This document shows, piece by piece, positions 1 to 8,990 of a stretch of DNA of 64,000 bases. How positions within the stretch are numbered: position 1 is the first letter of the stretch; every line of letters starts with the position of its first letter. The DNA is taken from the NCBI GenBank assembly GCA_944323955.1, contig CALUUK010000005.1, positions 93,914 through 157,913 on the forward strand, in the 5' to 3' direction. This DNA is from Candidatus Gastranaerophilales bacterium (GTDB taxonomy: Bacteria; Cyanobacteriota; Vampirovibrionia; Gastranaerophilales; Gastranaerophilaceae). The position numbers were made by a program, and so were the translations under genes. Under the pieces are notes generated by a model that searched no databases, had not been told where the DNA came from, and worked only from the letters and a program-made list of their open reading frames with translations.

Positions 1-571
1 AACAGCTCGATTTCAGCGCTGTATGATCTTTCCCTTTTCCAAGCGCAGATATATTATCTTTATGAAGGTTAACGAAGAATATATCTTTACCGATTCTGTT
101 GGGGTTATCATTTCCGTTAATATCCACAAGCATTAAATATGAAGGATTATTATTTCCCTCCTGCAGGGAATTTTGTCTGATACCTAAGTAAACCCCGTCT
201 TTCCTTTGCAGAAATTTATCAAAAATAAACTGTGATGTTTTTGATAAAAATCTTCCGTTCATTTTTCTGTATTTATATTTATTGTCTAAATAGTTATCGG
301 TCTTTAAATTCATATAAGGAGCAATTCTTTTTATGATGTAATCATCCGAAACTGCCTTTCCGTCACTATCTGCAGACGGAATTATATCGCCTTCGTAAAG
401 TTTAACAAGTGAAAAAGCATACTCTAGCTGTTCATAAACCGATTTCCATTTTGCAATTCTCTGGGCTTGTTTCATATCAAATAAATCAAAAGGAATCAGT
501 AAAATAATCAGTGCTGTCAATATAAATATAATAAGTGCGCTTTTTATTATTTTTAAGGCAATTTTTTTCAC
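1..571 (-). CDS. Partial membrane-anchored pseudopilin-like protein (3' end outside window)
   Basis: Reads from a GTG at 571 to the left edge of the window, so only the first 190 residues are present. The product starts with a short basic stretch (MKKIALKIIKS) and one hydrophobic helix, roughly residues 11-28, then a soluble Lys/Asn-rich part. A segment reading DINGNDNPNRIGKDIFFVNL near residue 155 looks like the 'VNG..GPN..GKD.F' stretch I associate with type II/IV pseudopilins of this lineage; no clear prepilin peptidase site is visible. The GTG overlaps the stop of the upstream PHP gene by 4 nt (GTGA), which implies translational coupling and membership of the rny-ymdB-PHP transcript. The function is inferred weakly; it could equally be a generic single-pass protein. 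Confidence 0.6.
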   Translation of the reverse strand, partial: MKKIALKIIKSALIIFILTALIILLIPFDLFDMKQAQRIAKWKSVYEQLEYAFSLVKLYEGDIIPSADSDGKAVSDDYIIKRIAPYMNLKTDNYLDNKYKYRKMNGRFLSKTSQFIFDKFLQRKDGVYLGIRQNSLQEGNNNPSYLMLVDINGNDNPNRIGKDIFFVNLHKDNISALGKGKDHTALKSSC

Positions 572-1413
572 CGGGCAAGTTCCATTCTTCGTTTTTCTTT
601 TATAAGTTCATCATAAATCCACTCGGGGATGAAGTTTTTACCGAGAATGACATTCCCGTTCAGCGGATTTGGTGCATGAAAATCCGAACCGCCCGTTACA
701 ATAAGCCCGTATTTTTCAGCTAATGTTGAAAAATATTCTATAATAGCCGGAGAATGTTTTCTGTGGTAGGCTTCGAGCCCCCTCAAGCCGAAATTCATCA
801 TTTCTTTTGTAAGATTATCTGCAATATCTACATCATAAGGATGTGCAAAAACGGGGATGCCTCCTGCATCATAAATAACTTCGACGGCATCAAACGGGCT
901 TACTGTTTTTCTTTGGACATATACGTTTGAATCATCATTAATATATTTATTATATGCTTCTATAACGCTTGAAGTTCCGCCTGCATTTGTAATTGCTTTT
1001 GCGATATGCGGACGCCCGATACTTCCGCCTTGGGCAACTTGTTTCACTATGTTATCAAAAGGAATTTTAATTCCTTCTTTTTTTGCGAGCAGCGTAAGTA
1101 TTTCTTTTGTTTGTTTTGTACGTGCCTGCTGCTGGGTTTTGAGCAGTTTTTGGAAATCGCTGTTATTTAAATCCATAAAATAACCCAGTATATGTACTTC
1201 ATAGCCTTTGTAGAGTGTATTAATTTCAACTCCCGGAATAATTTCAAGAGATTTATCATTTGCATATTCAACAGCGAGATTGTATGACAAAATATTGTCG
1301 TGATCTGTGATTGCAATCGCGCCAAGTCCTGCATCTATTGCGGTATCGACAATTTTTTCAGGTGAAAAAACGCCATCCGAATAGGATGTGTGGATATGTA
1401 AATCGACTTTCAC
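568..1413 (-). CDS. PHP-domain metal-dependent phosphoesterase (RNase AM/TrpH-like)
   Basis: 281 residues. The N-terminal DLHIHTSYSDG, then ITDHDN near residue 36, FAHPYD in the middle and GGSDFH near the C-terminus are the four metal-ligand motifs of the PHP superfamily. The length and single-domain build match the YciV/TrpH group, whose E. coli member trims RNA 5' ends and hydrolyses 3',5'-bisphosphonucleotides; whether this protein does so is inference. The start is GTG at 1413 with AAAGGATGAGGAA upstream. It lies 4 nt after the ymdB-like gene and overlaps the next gene by 4 nt, so it belongs to an RNA-decay-flavoured operon with RNase Y. Confidence 0.85.
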   Translation of the reverse strand: MKVDLHIHTSYSDGVFSPEKIVDTAIDAGLGAIAITDHDNILSYNLAVEYANDKSLEIIPGVEINTLYKGYEVHILGYFMDLNNSDFQKLLKTQQQARTKQTKEILTLLAKKEGIKIPFDNIVKQVAQGGSIGRPHIAKAITNAGGTSSVIEAYNKYINDDSNVYVQRKTVSPFDAVEVIYDAGGIPVFAHPYDVDIADNLTKEMMNFGLRGLEAYHRKHSPAIIEYFSTLAEKYGLIVTGGSDFHAPNPLNGNVILGKNFIPEWIYDELIKEKRRMELAR

Positions 1414-1417
1414 TTCC

Positions 1418-2245
1418 TCATCCTTTCATAATAATATTTTCCTCACTAACATTCATTTGTACGTTAATTCTTTTTATTGCTTCGGTTTTACCGGTTAAAA
1501 CATCAACGGTAACAATTACACCGTTAATCTGGTTTTTACCCGAAGCTGCAACTTCAAGTCTTTCGGGGATTGATGTTAAGAGACGTTTTACCGAGGTTTC
1601 GTATTCCATTCCTATAACGCCTTCCGAATCTCCGCAAAAACCGGCGTCAGTTATATATCCGCAGCAATTTTCATATATTCTTTCATCTGCGGTCTGAACA
1701 TGTGTATGGGTGCCGAAAATACCGGTAACTCCCATTTTTGCAAAATATTTTGCCATACATATTTTTTCTGCGCTTGCTTCCGCATGAATATCAATAATAA
1801 TTACGGGAGTTTCTTCTTTTATTTCATTTACTGCGTTTTGAAGAATTTCCCATGGTGAATCCACAAGTCCCATAAATGTTCTGCCGAGAACATTTATTAC
1901 TCCGATTTTAAGTCCGTTTTTTTCTATAATGCCATAGCCTTTTCCGCGGGTGCCGCCGGGATAATTAATCGGTCTTATAAGTTTATCCGCTTCATCTATA
2001 TATTCAAAAATTTCCCGTTTGTCCCAGATATGGTTGCCGGAAGTGAGGCAGTCTATACCGCATTCCAAAAGCTCATTATAATTCTTCCTTGTTAAACCGA
2101 ATCCATGGGATGCGTTTTCGGCATTTGCTATAATAAAATCGGGTTTATTTTCTTTTAAAGAGGCAATATAATTTTTAACAGCCCATCTGCCGGGTCTGCC
2201 GACTATATCGCCTAAAAACATAACAGTTATTTTATTTGTCATCAC
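1418..2245 (-). CDS. ymdB: YmdB-family metallophosphoesterase
   Basis: 275 residues, the usual length for the TIGR00282/YmdB family of dimetal phosphoesterases, which hydrolyse 2',3'-cyclic nucleotides and phosphodiesters. Metal-site motifs are visible in order: GDIVGRPGR near residue 12, NAENASHG near 41, SGNHIWD near 70 and [11 protein letters not shown] near 178. The start ATG (followed by a second ATG) overlaps the rny stop codon by 4 nt (ATGA). The rny-ymdB pair is also conserved in Firmicutes, supporting both assignments and a role alongside RNA turnover. The substrate in this organism is not shown by the sequence. Confidence 0.93.
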   Translation of the reverse strand: MMTNKITVMFLGDIVGRPGRWAVKNYIASLKENKPDFIIANAENASHGFGLTRKNYNELLECGIDCLTSGNHIWDKREIFEYIDEADKLIRPINYPGGTRGKGYGIIEKNGLKIGVINVLGRTFMGLVDSPWEILQNAVNEIKEETPVIIIDIHAEASAEKICMAKYFAKMGVTGIFGTHTHVQTADERIYENCCGYITDAGFCGDSEGVIGMEYETSVKRLLTSIPERLEVAASGKNQINGVIVTVDVLTGKTEAIKRINVQMNVSEENIIMKG

Positions 2246-3789
2246 TTCGCAATTTCTGTTGTTCTGATTTCTCTTACAACAGTAACTCTGATTTGTCCCG
2301 GATAATCAAGTTCTTCTTCTATACGTTTTGCGATATCTCTTGCCAATCTTGTACTTGCAAGGTCATCAAATTTATCGGGCTGAACAACAACACGGATTTC
2401 ACGACCTGCCTGAACAGCGAATGATTGTTTAATACCTTCATAACTTAAAGCAATTTCTTCAAGTTTTTGTAATCTTTTTATATATATTTCAAGAGTATCA
2501 CGTCTTGAACCGGGTCTGCCCGCCGAAATGGCATCGGCTAACTTTACGAGTACTGCTTCAATTGTATTTGCCGTAACATCATCGTGGTGAGCTTCAATGG
2601 CATGAATAATTTCTTCTTTTTCACCGTATTTTCTTGCAAGTTCGACGCCCAGCTCTATATGTGTACCTTCTTGTGTTTGGTCAATCGCTTTTCCTATATC
2701 GTGCAAAAGTCCCGCTCTTTTTGCCACTTTGACATTTGCCCCGATTTCGGCTGCAATCATACCTGCAATATGCCCTACTTCTAATGAATGCTGCAGCACA
2801 TTTTGACCGTAGCTTGTTCTGTAATACAGTCTTCCTAATGTTTTAATCAGTTCCTTGTTAAGGTTCATTATGCCCATTTCCATTGCGGCATTTTCACCTT
2901 CTTTTTTAATCTTATTTTCAATTTCCTGACGTGATTTTTCAACCATTTCTTCAATGCGAACAGGGTGAATACGTCCGTCCGAAACCAGTTTCTCAAGTGC
3001 TAACTTGGCTATTTCTCTTCTTACCGGATCAAAACATGAAAGTACGACGGCCTCAGGTGTATCATCTATTATTAAATCGACTCCCGTAAGTGTTTCGAGT
3101 GTTCTTATGTTTCTTCCTTCACGGCCGATTATTCTGCCTTTCATTTCATCTGACGGAAGGTTTACGGAAGTTACCGTTGATTCGACAACCTGATCTATTA
3201 CGCATCTTTGCATAACTGTTGTCAATATTTCTTTAGCTTTTTCATCCGCAATTTCTCTTATATGATTTTCATTTTCTCTGATAAGATTATTTGCTTCCTG
3301 CTGAAGATCTACTTTTAATTGTTCAAGAAGCAGATGTTTTGCTTCTTCCGATGTAAGTCCCGAAATTCTTTCGAGTTCTTCAATCTGTTTTTGTATTTGT
3401 TCTGCCAGATAGTCTTCTTTATCAAGCAATTCATCTTTTTTCTTTGCAAGTTCCTGTTCTTTGTTTGCCACTTGAAGTTCTTTATCTTCAAGCTGTTCTT
3501 CTTTTTTTGTTAATTTTGATTCAAGTCTTGAAAGTTCTTGTCTTCTTTCTTTCATTTCCTCTTGAAATTTATCGACATCTTTTTGTACTGCTTCTTTCGC
3601 TGCAATCATGGCTTCTTTTTTATAAAGACTGTTTCTTTCTTCCATACTTTCAAGAAATGATGCTTTTTCTTTTTGTTCTTTTCTCGAACTGACGAAAAAA
3701 ATACATATAACGGCAATAAATCCCAAAAGCAGAATGATAGTATTAATATCTATATTAATTGTCCTATACCTCGTTCTTCCCAAGGGCAC
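2242..3789 (-). CDS. rny: Ribonuclease Y
   Basis: 515 residues with the full RNase Y layout: one N-terminal transmembrane helix (about residues 14-33), a long charged coiled coil (about 35-190), a KH RNA-binding segment with [12 protein letters not shown], and an HD domain with [10 protein letters not shown] and EAHHDD. It is a membrane-bound endoribonuclease that starts mRNA decay. The gene begins with GTG at 3789 and has no strong Shine-Dalgarno, so the exact start is slightly uncertain; an in-frame TTG lies two codons further in. It heads a minus-strand operon with the ymdB-like, PHP and pseudopilin-like genes and is divergent from tRNA-Leu. Confidence 0.96.
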   Translation of the reverse strand: MPLGRTRYRTINIDINTIILLLGFIAVICIFFVSSRKEQKEKASFLESMEERNSLYKKEAMIAAKEAVQKDVDKFQEEMKERRQELSRLESKLTKKEEQLEDKELQVANKEQELAKKKDELLDKEDYLAEQIQKQIEELERISGLTSEEAKHLLLEQLKVDLQQEANNLIRENENHIREIADEKAKEILTTVMQRCVIDQVVESTVTSVNLPSDEMKGRIIGREGRNIRTLETLTGVDLIIDDTPEAVVLSCFDPVRREIAKLALEKLVSDGRIHPVRIEEMVEKSRQEIENKIKKEGENAAMEMGIMNLNKELIKTLGRLYYRTSYGQNVLQHSLEVGHIAGMIAAEIGANVKVAKRAGLLHDIGKAIDQTQEGTHIELGVELARKYGEKEEIIHAIEAHHDDVTANTIEAVLVKLADAISAGRPGSRRDTLEIYIKRLQKLEEIALSYEGIKQSFAVQAGREIRVVVQPDKFDDLASTRLARDIAKRIEEELDYPGQIRVTVVREIRTTEIAK

Positions 3790-3938
3790 GGAAAAATGTG
3801 CACCTTTATCTATTCAATATATATTAATGCTTTTATTTATTCATTTTATATAAAAAATAATTATTATTACTCATAGTAGTAATGATACCATACACGAGTA
3901 ATATTTAACAACCTTTTTTATAATTTTGAATTTTTTAC

Positions 3939-3967
3939 TTTACATAAAAATTTTTTTATATTATAGT
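3939..3967 (+). promoter_or_regulatory. Putative sigma-70 promoter of tRNA-Leu
   Basis: TTTACA (3939-3944), 17-nt spacer, TATAGT (3962-3967). Each box matches consensus at 5 of 6 positions and the predicted start lies about 10 nt before the tRNA. Confidence 0.6.
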
Positions 3968-3983
3968 TCTGGTTAAAGCGTAA

Positions 3984-4069
3984 GCCTTGGTGGCGGAAGT
4001 GGTAGACGCGTTGGACTTAAAATCCAATCAGGGTCAAACCTGGTGCCGGTTCAAGTCCGGCCCAAGGCA
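3984..4069 (+). tRNA. tRNA-Leu (anticodon UAA)
   Basis: 86-nt class II tRNA. The acceptor arms GCCTTGG and CCAAGGC pair perfectly, with discriminator A at 4069. The anticodon loop CTTAAAA (4016-4022) places TAA at 4018-4020, closed by TTGGA/TCCAA. A long variable arm (TCAGGGTCAAACCTGG region) and the T-arm GGTTCAAGTCC follow. The 3' CCA is not encoded. There is no intron in the anticodon loop, unlike the classic cyanobacterial tRNA-Leu(UAA). Confidence 0.97.
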
Positions 4070-4076
4070 AATTTTC

Positions 4077-4101
4077 AGACACTCTGTTGAGTGTCTTTTT
4101 T
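4077..4101 (+). terminator. Rho-independent terminator of tRNA-Leu
   Basis: Perfect 8-bp stem AGACACTC/GAGTGTCT with a TGTT loop, followed by a T6 run, 8 nt after the tRNA. Confidence 0.9.
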
Positions 4102-4115
4102 ATTGGCTTTTAATT

Positions 4116-4694
4116 TTATAAATTTTCTTCTATCCATTTAAGCATAGGAATTAGGGCATTTGCGCGGTGAGAGATTTTATTTTTTTCTTCTTCCGGTAAT
4201 TCTGCCATTGTTTTGTTATATTCGGGAATGAAAAACACGGGGTCAAAACCGAAGCCGTTTGAGCCTTTTGCGCAATCATCAATATAACCGAATACTTTTC
4301 CTGTTTCGCTATGGAGGGTTTTTCCTTGCGCGTCAACAAGCACCATAGAGCATATAAAATGTGCACCGCGCCAATCATAGGGTACATCTTTCATTTCATT
4401 TAAAAGTTTTTCGATTTTTTCTTTCTGCGTGGGAGCATATCTTGCGGAATACAATCCGGGCCGGCCTTCAAGCGCGTCAACACATAATCCCGAGTCATCG
4501 GCAAGACAGTATGTTTTTGTAATTTTACTTGCTTCAACTGCTTTTATTGCTGCATTTTCTTTAAAAGTGCTGCCGTTTTCCACAGGGTTAAAATCACCTT
4601 TTATCACGTCAAAAATTATATTCGGATTTTTATTTATTGCATTAATTTCTTCTAATTTATGCGGATTAGATGTTGCGAGTATAATTTTAATCAT
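4116..4694 (-). CDS. rdgB: RdgB/HAM1 non-canonical purine NTP pyrophosphatase
   Basis: 192 residues. LATSNPHKLEEI at the N-terminus, DDSGLCVDAL near residue 66 and GFGFDPVF near 148 are the nucleotide- and metal-binding signatures of the ITPase family, which hydrolyses dITP, ITP and XTP to monophosphates and keeps damaged purines out of DNA. I place the start at the ATG at 4694, 1 nt after the uppS stop; a longer reading frame reaching 4763 would add 23 non-family residues inside uppS. It is probably cotranscribed with uppS. Confidence 0.93.
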   Translation of the reverse strand: MIKIILATSNPHKLEEINAINKNPNIIFDVIKGDFNPVENGSTFKENAAIKAVEASKITKTYCLADDSGLCVDALEGRPGLYSARYAPTQKEKIEKLLNEMKDVPYDWRGAHFICSMVLVDAQGKTLHSETGKVFGYIDDCAKGSNGFGFDPVFFIPEYNKTMAELPEEEKNKISHRANALIPMLKWIEENL

Positions 4695-4695
4695 A

Positions 4696-5439
4696 TTATT
4701 TACCAAATCTTCTTTGTCTTTTATTAAAATCCAAAATGGCATCGGCAAGCGCTTCTTTGTCAAAATCAGGCCAGAAGGTATCGGTTACATAAATTTCGGT
4801 ATAAGCTGCCTGCCAAAGCAGGTAATTGCTTATTCTTTTTTCACCGCCCGTTCTTATTAAAAGTGCGGGGTCGGGAATATTATTGGTGTATAAATTTTCT
4901 TCTACTGTTTTTTCGGTAATTTCTTCGGGAGAAAGTTCCCCGTTTTTTATTTTTTGTGCAATACGTTTCATTGCGTTTGTTATTTCAAGACGCGAACCGT
5001 AATTAAATGCTATTTGAAGATTCAATGTTTTATTGTTTATGGTTTCTTTTTCGCCGAATTCAATCACCTGTTTAATATCATCCGATAAAGAGGTTCTGTC
5101 GCCTATAAAACTTAGTTTTATGTCGTTTTTATTAAATTCCGGGACTTCATCAACAATTGTTTTTGCAAGCAGAGCCATTAAAAAATCCACTTCATCTTTC
5201 TGCCTGTTCCAATTTTCCGTTGAGAAAGCATAAACAGTAAGATATTTAACTCCAAATTCAGAGCAGGCTTTAAGAATGGTTCTCAACGATTCCACACCTT
5301 TTTTATGACCTGCTGCGGAGGGAAGAAGTTTATTTTTTGCCCAGCGGCGGTTTCCGTCCATGATAATCGCTATATGCTGCAGATTAGTATTTTTAACAAT
5401 TGTTTGAATTTCTTCCGTTGAATTTTGTATTTTTAACAT
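4696..5439 (-). CDS. uppS: Isoprenyl (undecaprenyl diphosphate) synthase
   Basis: 247 residues. IMDGNRRWAK (about residue 27), VYAFSTENW (about 81) and LLIRTGGEKRISNYLLWQ (about 195) are the cis-prenyltransferase signatures, including the catalytic Asp and the Arg pair that binds isopentenyl diphosphate. The enzyme makes the C55 lipid carrier for peptidoglycan and wall polymers. The start ATG has AAGGT five nt upstream. The usual Ser of the IRTSGE motif is Gly here (IRTGGE), a minor variation. It is cotranscribed with rdgB. Confidence 0.95.
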   Translation of the reverse strand: MLKIQNSTEEIQTIVKNTNLQHIAIIMDGNRRWAKNKLLPSAAGHKKGVESLRTILKACSEFGVKYLTVYAFSTENWNRQKDEVDFLMALLAKTIVDEVPEFNKNDIKLSFIGDRTSLSDDIKQVIEFGEKETINNKTLNLQIAFNYGSRLEITNAMKRIAQKIKNGELSPEEITEKTVEENLYTNNIPDPALLIRTGGEKRISNYLLWQAAYTEIYVTDTFWPDFDKEALADAILDFNKRQRRFGK

Positions 5440-5516
5440 ATTACCTTGCCGCCGGGATAATCTATAATAGTCATGGTATCACAAATAAAAAGGTGAGAGA
5501 ATATTATTGTTAATTT

Positions 5517-5545
5517 TTGCTCCTAAAGAGTGTTTGTGTTACAAT
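5517..5545 (+). promoter_or_regulatory. Candidate gyrA promoter
   Basis: TACAAT at 5540-5545 with a weak TTGCTC 17 nt upstream (5517-5522). It would give a leader of about 80 nt before the TTG start of gyrA. Confidence 0.4.
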
Positions 5546-5553
5546 ATGGGTAT

Positions 5554-5570
5554 CATGAATACAATTCATG
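5554..5570 (+). promoter_or_regulatory. 5' stem-loop in the gyrA leader
   Basis: CATGAAT/ATTCATG, a perfect 7-bp stem with an ACA loop, lies within 2-3 nt of the predicted transcription start, where a hairpin would protect the mRNA 5' end. A second small stem CGGCA/TGCCG follows near 5586-5602. No known riboswitch is recognised. Confidence 0.4.
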
Positions 5571-5633
5571 CTTGAGTGAGAGGAGCGGCATTGCTGCTGC
5601 CGAATAAAGAAAAGCTATAAAAGGGGTATTGTT

Positions 5634-8195
5634 TTGGCTCAACAGAATTTTTTTGAGGATGGAAAGATAGTTCCCGTTAATATCAGGGAACAAATGAAAC
5701 AATGTTATATAGATTACGCAATGTCGGTTATTATAGGTCGTGCGCTTCCTGATGTGCGCGACGGATTAAAACCCGTTCACAGACGTATTCTTTTTGCTAT
5801 GAATGAACTTGGTATGGCACCTGATAAACCGTTTAAAAAATGTGCGAGAATCGTCGGTGAAGTTTTGGGTAAATATCACCCGCACGGTGATACTGCAGTT
5901 TATGAATCTTTGGTTCGTATGGCACAGGATTTCTCTACAAGATATCTGACCGTAGACGGGCATGGAAACTTCGGCTCGGTAGACGGCGACGGCGCCGCAG
6001 CTATGAGGTATACCGAAGCAAGAATGCATAAAATTACAACCTCTATGCTTGCTGATATTGATTGTGAAACGGTTGATTTCGTGCCGAACTTTGACGGTTC
6101 TTTGGAAGAACCGTCCGTACTTCCGGTCCGCCTTCCCATGCTTTTGTTAAACGGAGTTTCAGGTATTGCCGTAGGTATGGCGACAAATGTTCCGCCGCAT
6201 AATTTATGTGAAATAGTTGACGGTACAATTGCTTTAATTGATAACCCGAATTTAACCACGGATGAATTGATGCATTATGTTAAAGGTCCTGATTTCCCCA
6301 CAGGCGCAAGTATTATCGGAGTTTCCGAAATAAGGAAAGCATATGAAACGGGCAGAGGCTCTATTAAAATGTCTGCAATTTCTTCTTTTGAAGAAATTCC
6401 TGCAGGCGGCGGACGCCAGGGCAGAACCGCTATTGTTATTACCGAAATTCCTTATCAGGTTAACAAAGCTGTTTTGATTACTAAAATTGCGGAACTTGTC
6501 AGAGATAAGAGAATTGAAGGCATATCCGATATCCGTGATGAATCCGACAGGGAAGGTATGCGTATTGTTATTGAACTTAAACGTGACGCTAAACCCGATG
6601 TTGTCAGAAATAATTTGTATAAATATACCCAGTTAACAGCAACTTTCGGTGTGAATATGCTTGCTCTTGTCGGCCAACAGCCCAGATTAATGAATTTGCT
6701 TGAAGTTTTAACCGAATTTATTGAGCACAGGGTTGAAATTATTACAAGAAGAACTCTGTTCTTCCTTAAAAAAGCTAAAATGAGAGCTCATATTTTAGAA
6801 GGTTTATTAATTGCTCTTGCAAGTTTGGATGATGTTATTGAACTTATTAAGAAATCTAAAACGGCCGATGACGCAAGAGTCGGCTTAATGTCTAGATTCG
6901 GACTCGATGTTGACCAGGCTAATGCAATCCTTGAAATGCAGTTAAGACGTTTGACAGGTTTGGAACAGGATAAAATCAAAGCTGAATATGATGAATTAAA
7001 GAAGAAAATTTTCGAATATGAAGAAATTCTTGCGGATAGAAATAAAGTTCTTTCAATCATTAAAAAAGAACTTAACGAAGATAAAGAAAAATACGGCGAT
7101 GACAGAAAAACACAAATTTTGCCCGAAGCTGATGAAATGACAATTGAAGACCTGACGCCGAATATTGCCATGGCTGTGTTTATAACACGCCAGGGATATA
7201 TCAAGCGTATTTCTTTAGATACTTTTGAGCGCCAAAATCGTGCAACACGCGGAAAAGGCGGTATAAAAACAAAAGAAGATGATGATGTCGGACACTTCTT
7301 TACCGCAATGATGCACGATAAAGTATTGTTCTTCTCAAGTAAAGGTACGGTATACAGCTTAAATGTTTATGATTTCCCCGAAGGCTCAAGACAGGCAAAA
7401 GGTCTGCCTATTATCAACGTTCTGCCGCTTGAACAGGATGAACAAATTACTGCCGTTGTTCCCGTATCAAACTTTGATCCCGAGTCTAATCTTATAATGC
7501 TTACAAAGAAAGGTTATATCAAGAGAATAGGACTTGATAATTTCGCAAATATAAGAAAGAACGGTATTATAGCTATCGGGCTTGAAGAAGGCGACACTCT
7601 AAACTGGGTAAAACAGGCTAATAATACTGATGAAGTCTTTATCGCAACAAGCTGCGGTATGGCTATAAGATTTGCCATAGATGATTTAAGACCTTTAGGC
7701 AGAAGTGCAAGAGGTGTTAACTCTATGAAACTTAGAGCGGGTGATACAATCATAGGCTGTGATATTATTCCGAGAAACTTTGATGCTGACTTGCTGGTTG
7801 TTACATCTGACGGATTCGGAAAACGTTCTAAAATGTCGGAATTCAGAGCACAAAACAGAGGCGGTATAGGACTGATTGCAACTAAATTTAAATCTGCTGC
7901 TTCAAGACTTGTTGCTTTAACTGTCGTTGAAGAAACGGATGAAATTATGGTTGTAACTCAAAACGGTATCGTTACAAGAATAAAAGCAAGCGATATTTCA
8001 CGTCAGGGAAGACCTGCAACAGGCGTAAGAATACAAAACTTAATGGAAAATGACTCCGTTATGGCCGTTAATAAGATTGTTTCAACAGAAACAAAGGAAT
8101 CCGTAACCGAAGACGATATGATGGATACTGTTGAAGAAGCAATCCAGAATAAACTTGGAGATATTGATAATGAACAAAATAATATCGACGAATAA
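5634..8195 (+). CDS. gyrA: DNA gyrase subunit A
   Basis: 853 residues, full length. It carries the breakage-reunion domain with catalytic Tyr126 in [10 protein letters not shown], a coiled coil, and a C-terminal beta-pinwheel with six repeats. With GyrB (not in the window) it introduces negative supercoils. The quinolone-determining segment reads [12 protein letters not shown], so the positions matching E. coli Ser83 and Asp87 are Thr87 and Glu91. The canonical GyrA box is degenerate (RATRGKGG). The start is TTG at 5634 with AAGGGG about 8 nt upstream. The first gene of a plus-strand run, it overlaps ridA by 26 nt. Confidence 0.97.
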   Translation: MAQQNFFEDGKIVPVNIREQMKQCYIDYAMSVIIGRALPDVRDGLKPVHRRILFAMNELGMAPDKPFKKCARIVGEVLGKYHPHGDTAVYESLVRMAQDFSTRYLTVDGHGNFGSVDGDGAAAMRYTEARMHKITTSMLADIDCETVDFVPNFDGSLEEPSVLPVRLPMLLLNGVSGIAVGMATNVPPHNLCEIVDGTIALIDNPNLTTDELMHYVKGPDFPTGASIIGVSEIRKAYETGRGSIKMSAISSFEEIPAGGGRQGRTAIVITEIPYQVNKAVLITKIAELVRDKRIEGISDIRDESDREGMRIVIELKRDAKPDVVRNNLYKYTQLTATFGVNMLALVGQQPRLMNLLEVLTEFIEHRVEIITRRTLFFLKKAKMRAHILEGLLIALASLDDVIELIKKSKTADDARVGLMSRFGLDVDQANAILEMQLRRLTGLEQDKIKAEYDELKKKIFEYEEILADRNKVLSIIKKELNEDKEKYGDDRKTQILPEADEMTIEDLTPNIAMAVFITRQGYIKRISLDTFERQNRATRGKGGIKTKEDDDVGHFFTAMMHDKVLFFSSKGTVYSLNVYDFPEGSRQAKGLPIINVLPLEQDEQITAVVPVSNFDPESNLIMLTKKGYIKRIGLDNFANIRKNGIIAIGLEEGDTLNWVKQANNTDEVFIATSCGMAIRFAIDDLRPLGRSARGVNSMKLRAGDTIIGCDIIPRNFDADLLVVTSDGFGKRSKMSEFRAQNRGGIGLIATKFKSAASRLVALTVVEETDEIMVVTQNGIVTRIKASDISRQGRPATGVRIQNLMENDSVMAVNKIVSTETKESVTEDDMMDTVEEAIQNKLGDIDNEQNNIDE

Positions 8196-8544
8196 AGCAC
8201 CAAAAGCAATAGGGCCGTATTCGCAGGCGTATCTTTGCGGCAATACTCTTTATTGCTCGGGTCAGATTGCAATAAATCCCGAAACTAATGAGTTTGTTGA
8301 TGCAGGTATAGAAGCGCAGACAAATCAGGTGCTTAATAATATAAAAGGACTTCTGGAAGCTGCGGGTTTTACTTTTGCCGATGTTGTCAAAACAACTTGC
8401 TTTCTTGCCGATATGAAATATTTTTCGGTATTTAATTCAATATACGAAACCGCGTTTATTTCAAAACCCGCGCGCTCATGTGTTGCGGCTAAGGATTTAC
8501 CTAAAGGCGCACTTGTGGAAATAGAAGTTATTGCGGTTAAATAA
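8170..8544 (+). CDS. ridA: RidA family reactive-intermediate deaminase
   Basis: 124 residues, typical for RidA/YjgF, which hydrolyses reactive enamine/imine intermediates from PLP enzymes. [11 protein letters not shown] at the N-terminus, YCSGQI near residue 30 and a C-terminal [19 protein letters not shown] block with the active-site Arg and Glu are visible. I choose the ATG at 8170 because the family consensus begins there and GGAG lies about 10 nt upstream, inside the gyrA end; the frame is open upstream to 8131. The stop overlaps the dtd start by 1 nt (TAATG). Confidence 0.93.
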   Translation: MNKIISTNKAPKAIGPYSQAYLCGNTLYCSGQIAINPETNEFVDAGIEAQTNQVLNNIKGLLEAAGFTFADVVKTTCFLADMKYFSVFNSIYETAFISKPARSCVAAKDLPKGALVEIEVIAVK

Positions 8545-8990
8545 TGAAGGCAGTTATCCAAAGAGTAAAAAATGCTTCCGTTACAATTGATGATGAACTT
8601 TTTAGTTCAATCAATAAGGGATATCTTGTTTTATTCGGCGTAGAAAAAGGTGATACAAAAGAACAGGCCGATTGGCTTTGTAATAAAATATCAAATTTGC
8701 GTTGTTTTTCGGATGAAAACGGAAAAATGAATTTATCAATAAAAGATGTGCAGGGTGAAATGCTTATAGTATCACAATTTACACTTTGCGGAGATATTAA
8801 AAAAGGCACGCGCCCTTCTTTTGATAATGCAATGAAACCTGATGATGCAAATATGATGTATGAGTATTTTGTTTCAAAAACAAAAGAACAAAATATTCCC
8901 GTTAAAACAGGGGTATTTGCCGCCCATATGGAGGTAAATCTCTTAAATGACGGGCCTGTAACTTTTATAATCGAGGCGCCAAAAGTATAA
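8544..8990 (+). CDS. dtd: D-aminoacyl-tRNA deacylase
   Basis: 148 residues, the family length. SQFTLCGDIKKGTRPSF (about residue 77) contains the SQFT catalytic motif, and the C-terminal NDGPVTF contains the GP motif that enforces chirality. The enzyme releases D-amino acids (and Gly) wrongly attached to tRNA. It is coupled to ridA by a 1-nt overlap and followed directly by the next gene, so it is one transcript with gyrA-ridA. Confidence 0.95.
   Translation: MKAVIQRVKNASVTIDDELFSSINKGYLVLFGVEKGDTKEQADWLCNKISNLRCFSDENGKMNLSIKDVQGEMLIVSQFTLCGDIKKGTRPSFDNAMKPDDANMMYEYFVSKTKEQNIPVKTGVFAAHMEVNLLNDGPVTFIIEAPKV

Noticed and set aside
3319..3876. Several open frames antisense to rny
   Set aside because: They are Phe/Leu-rich mirror images of the coiled-coil codons of rny, with no ribosome sites.
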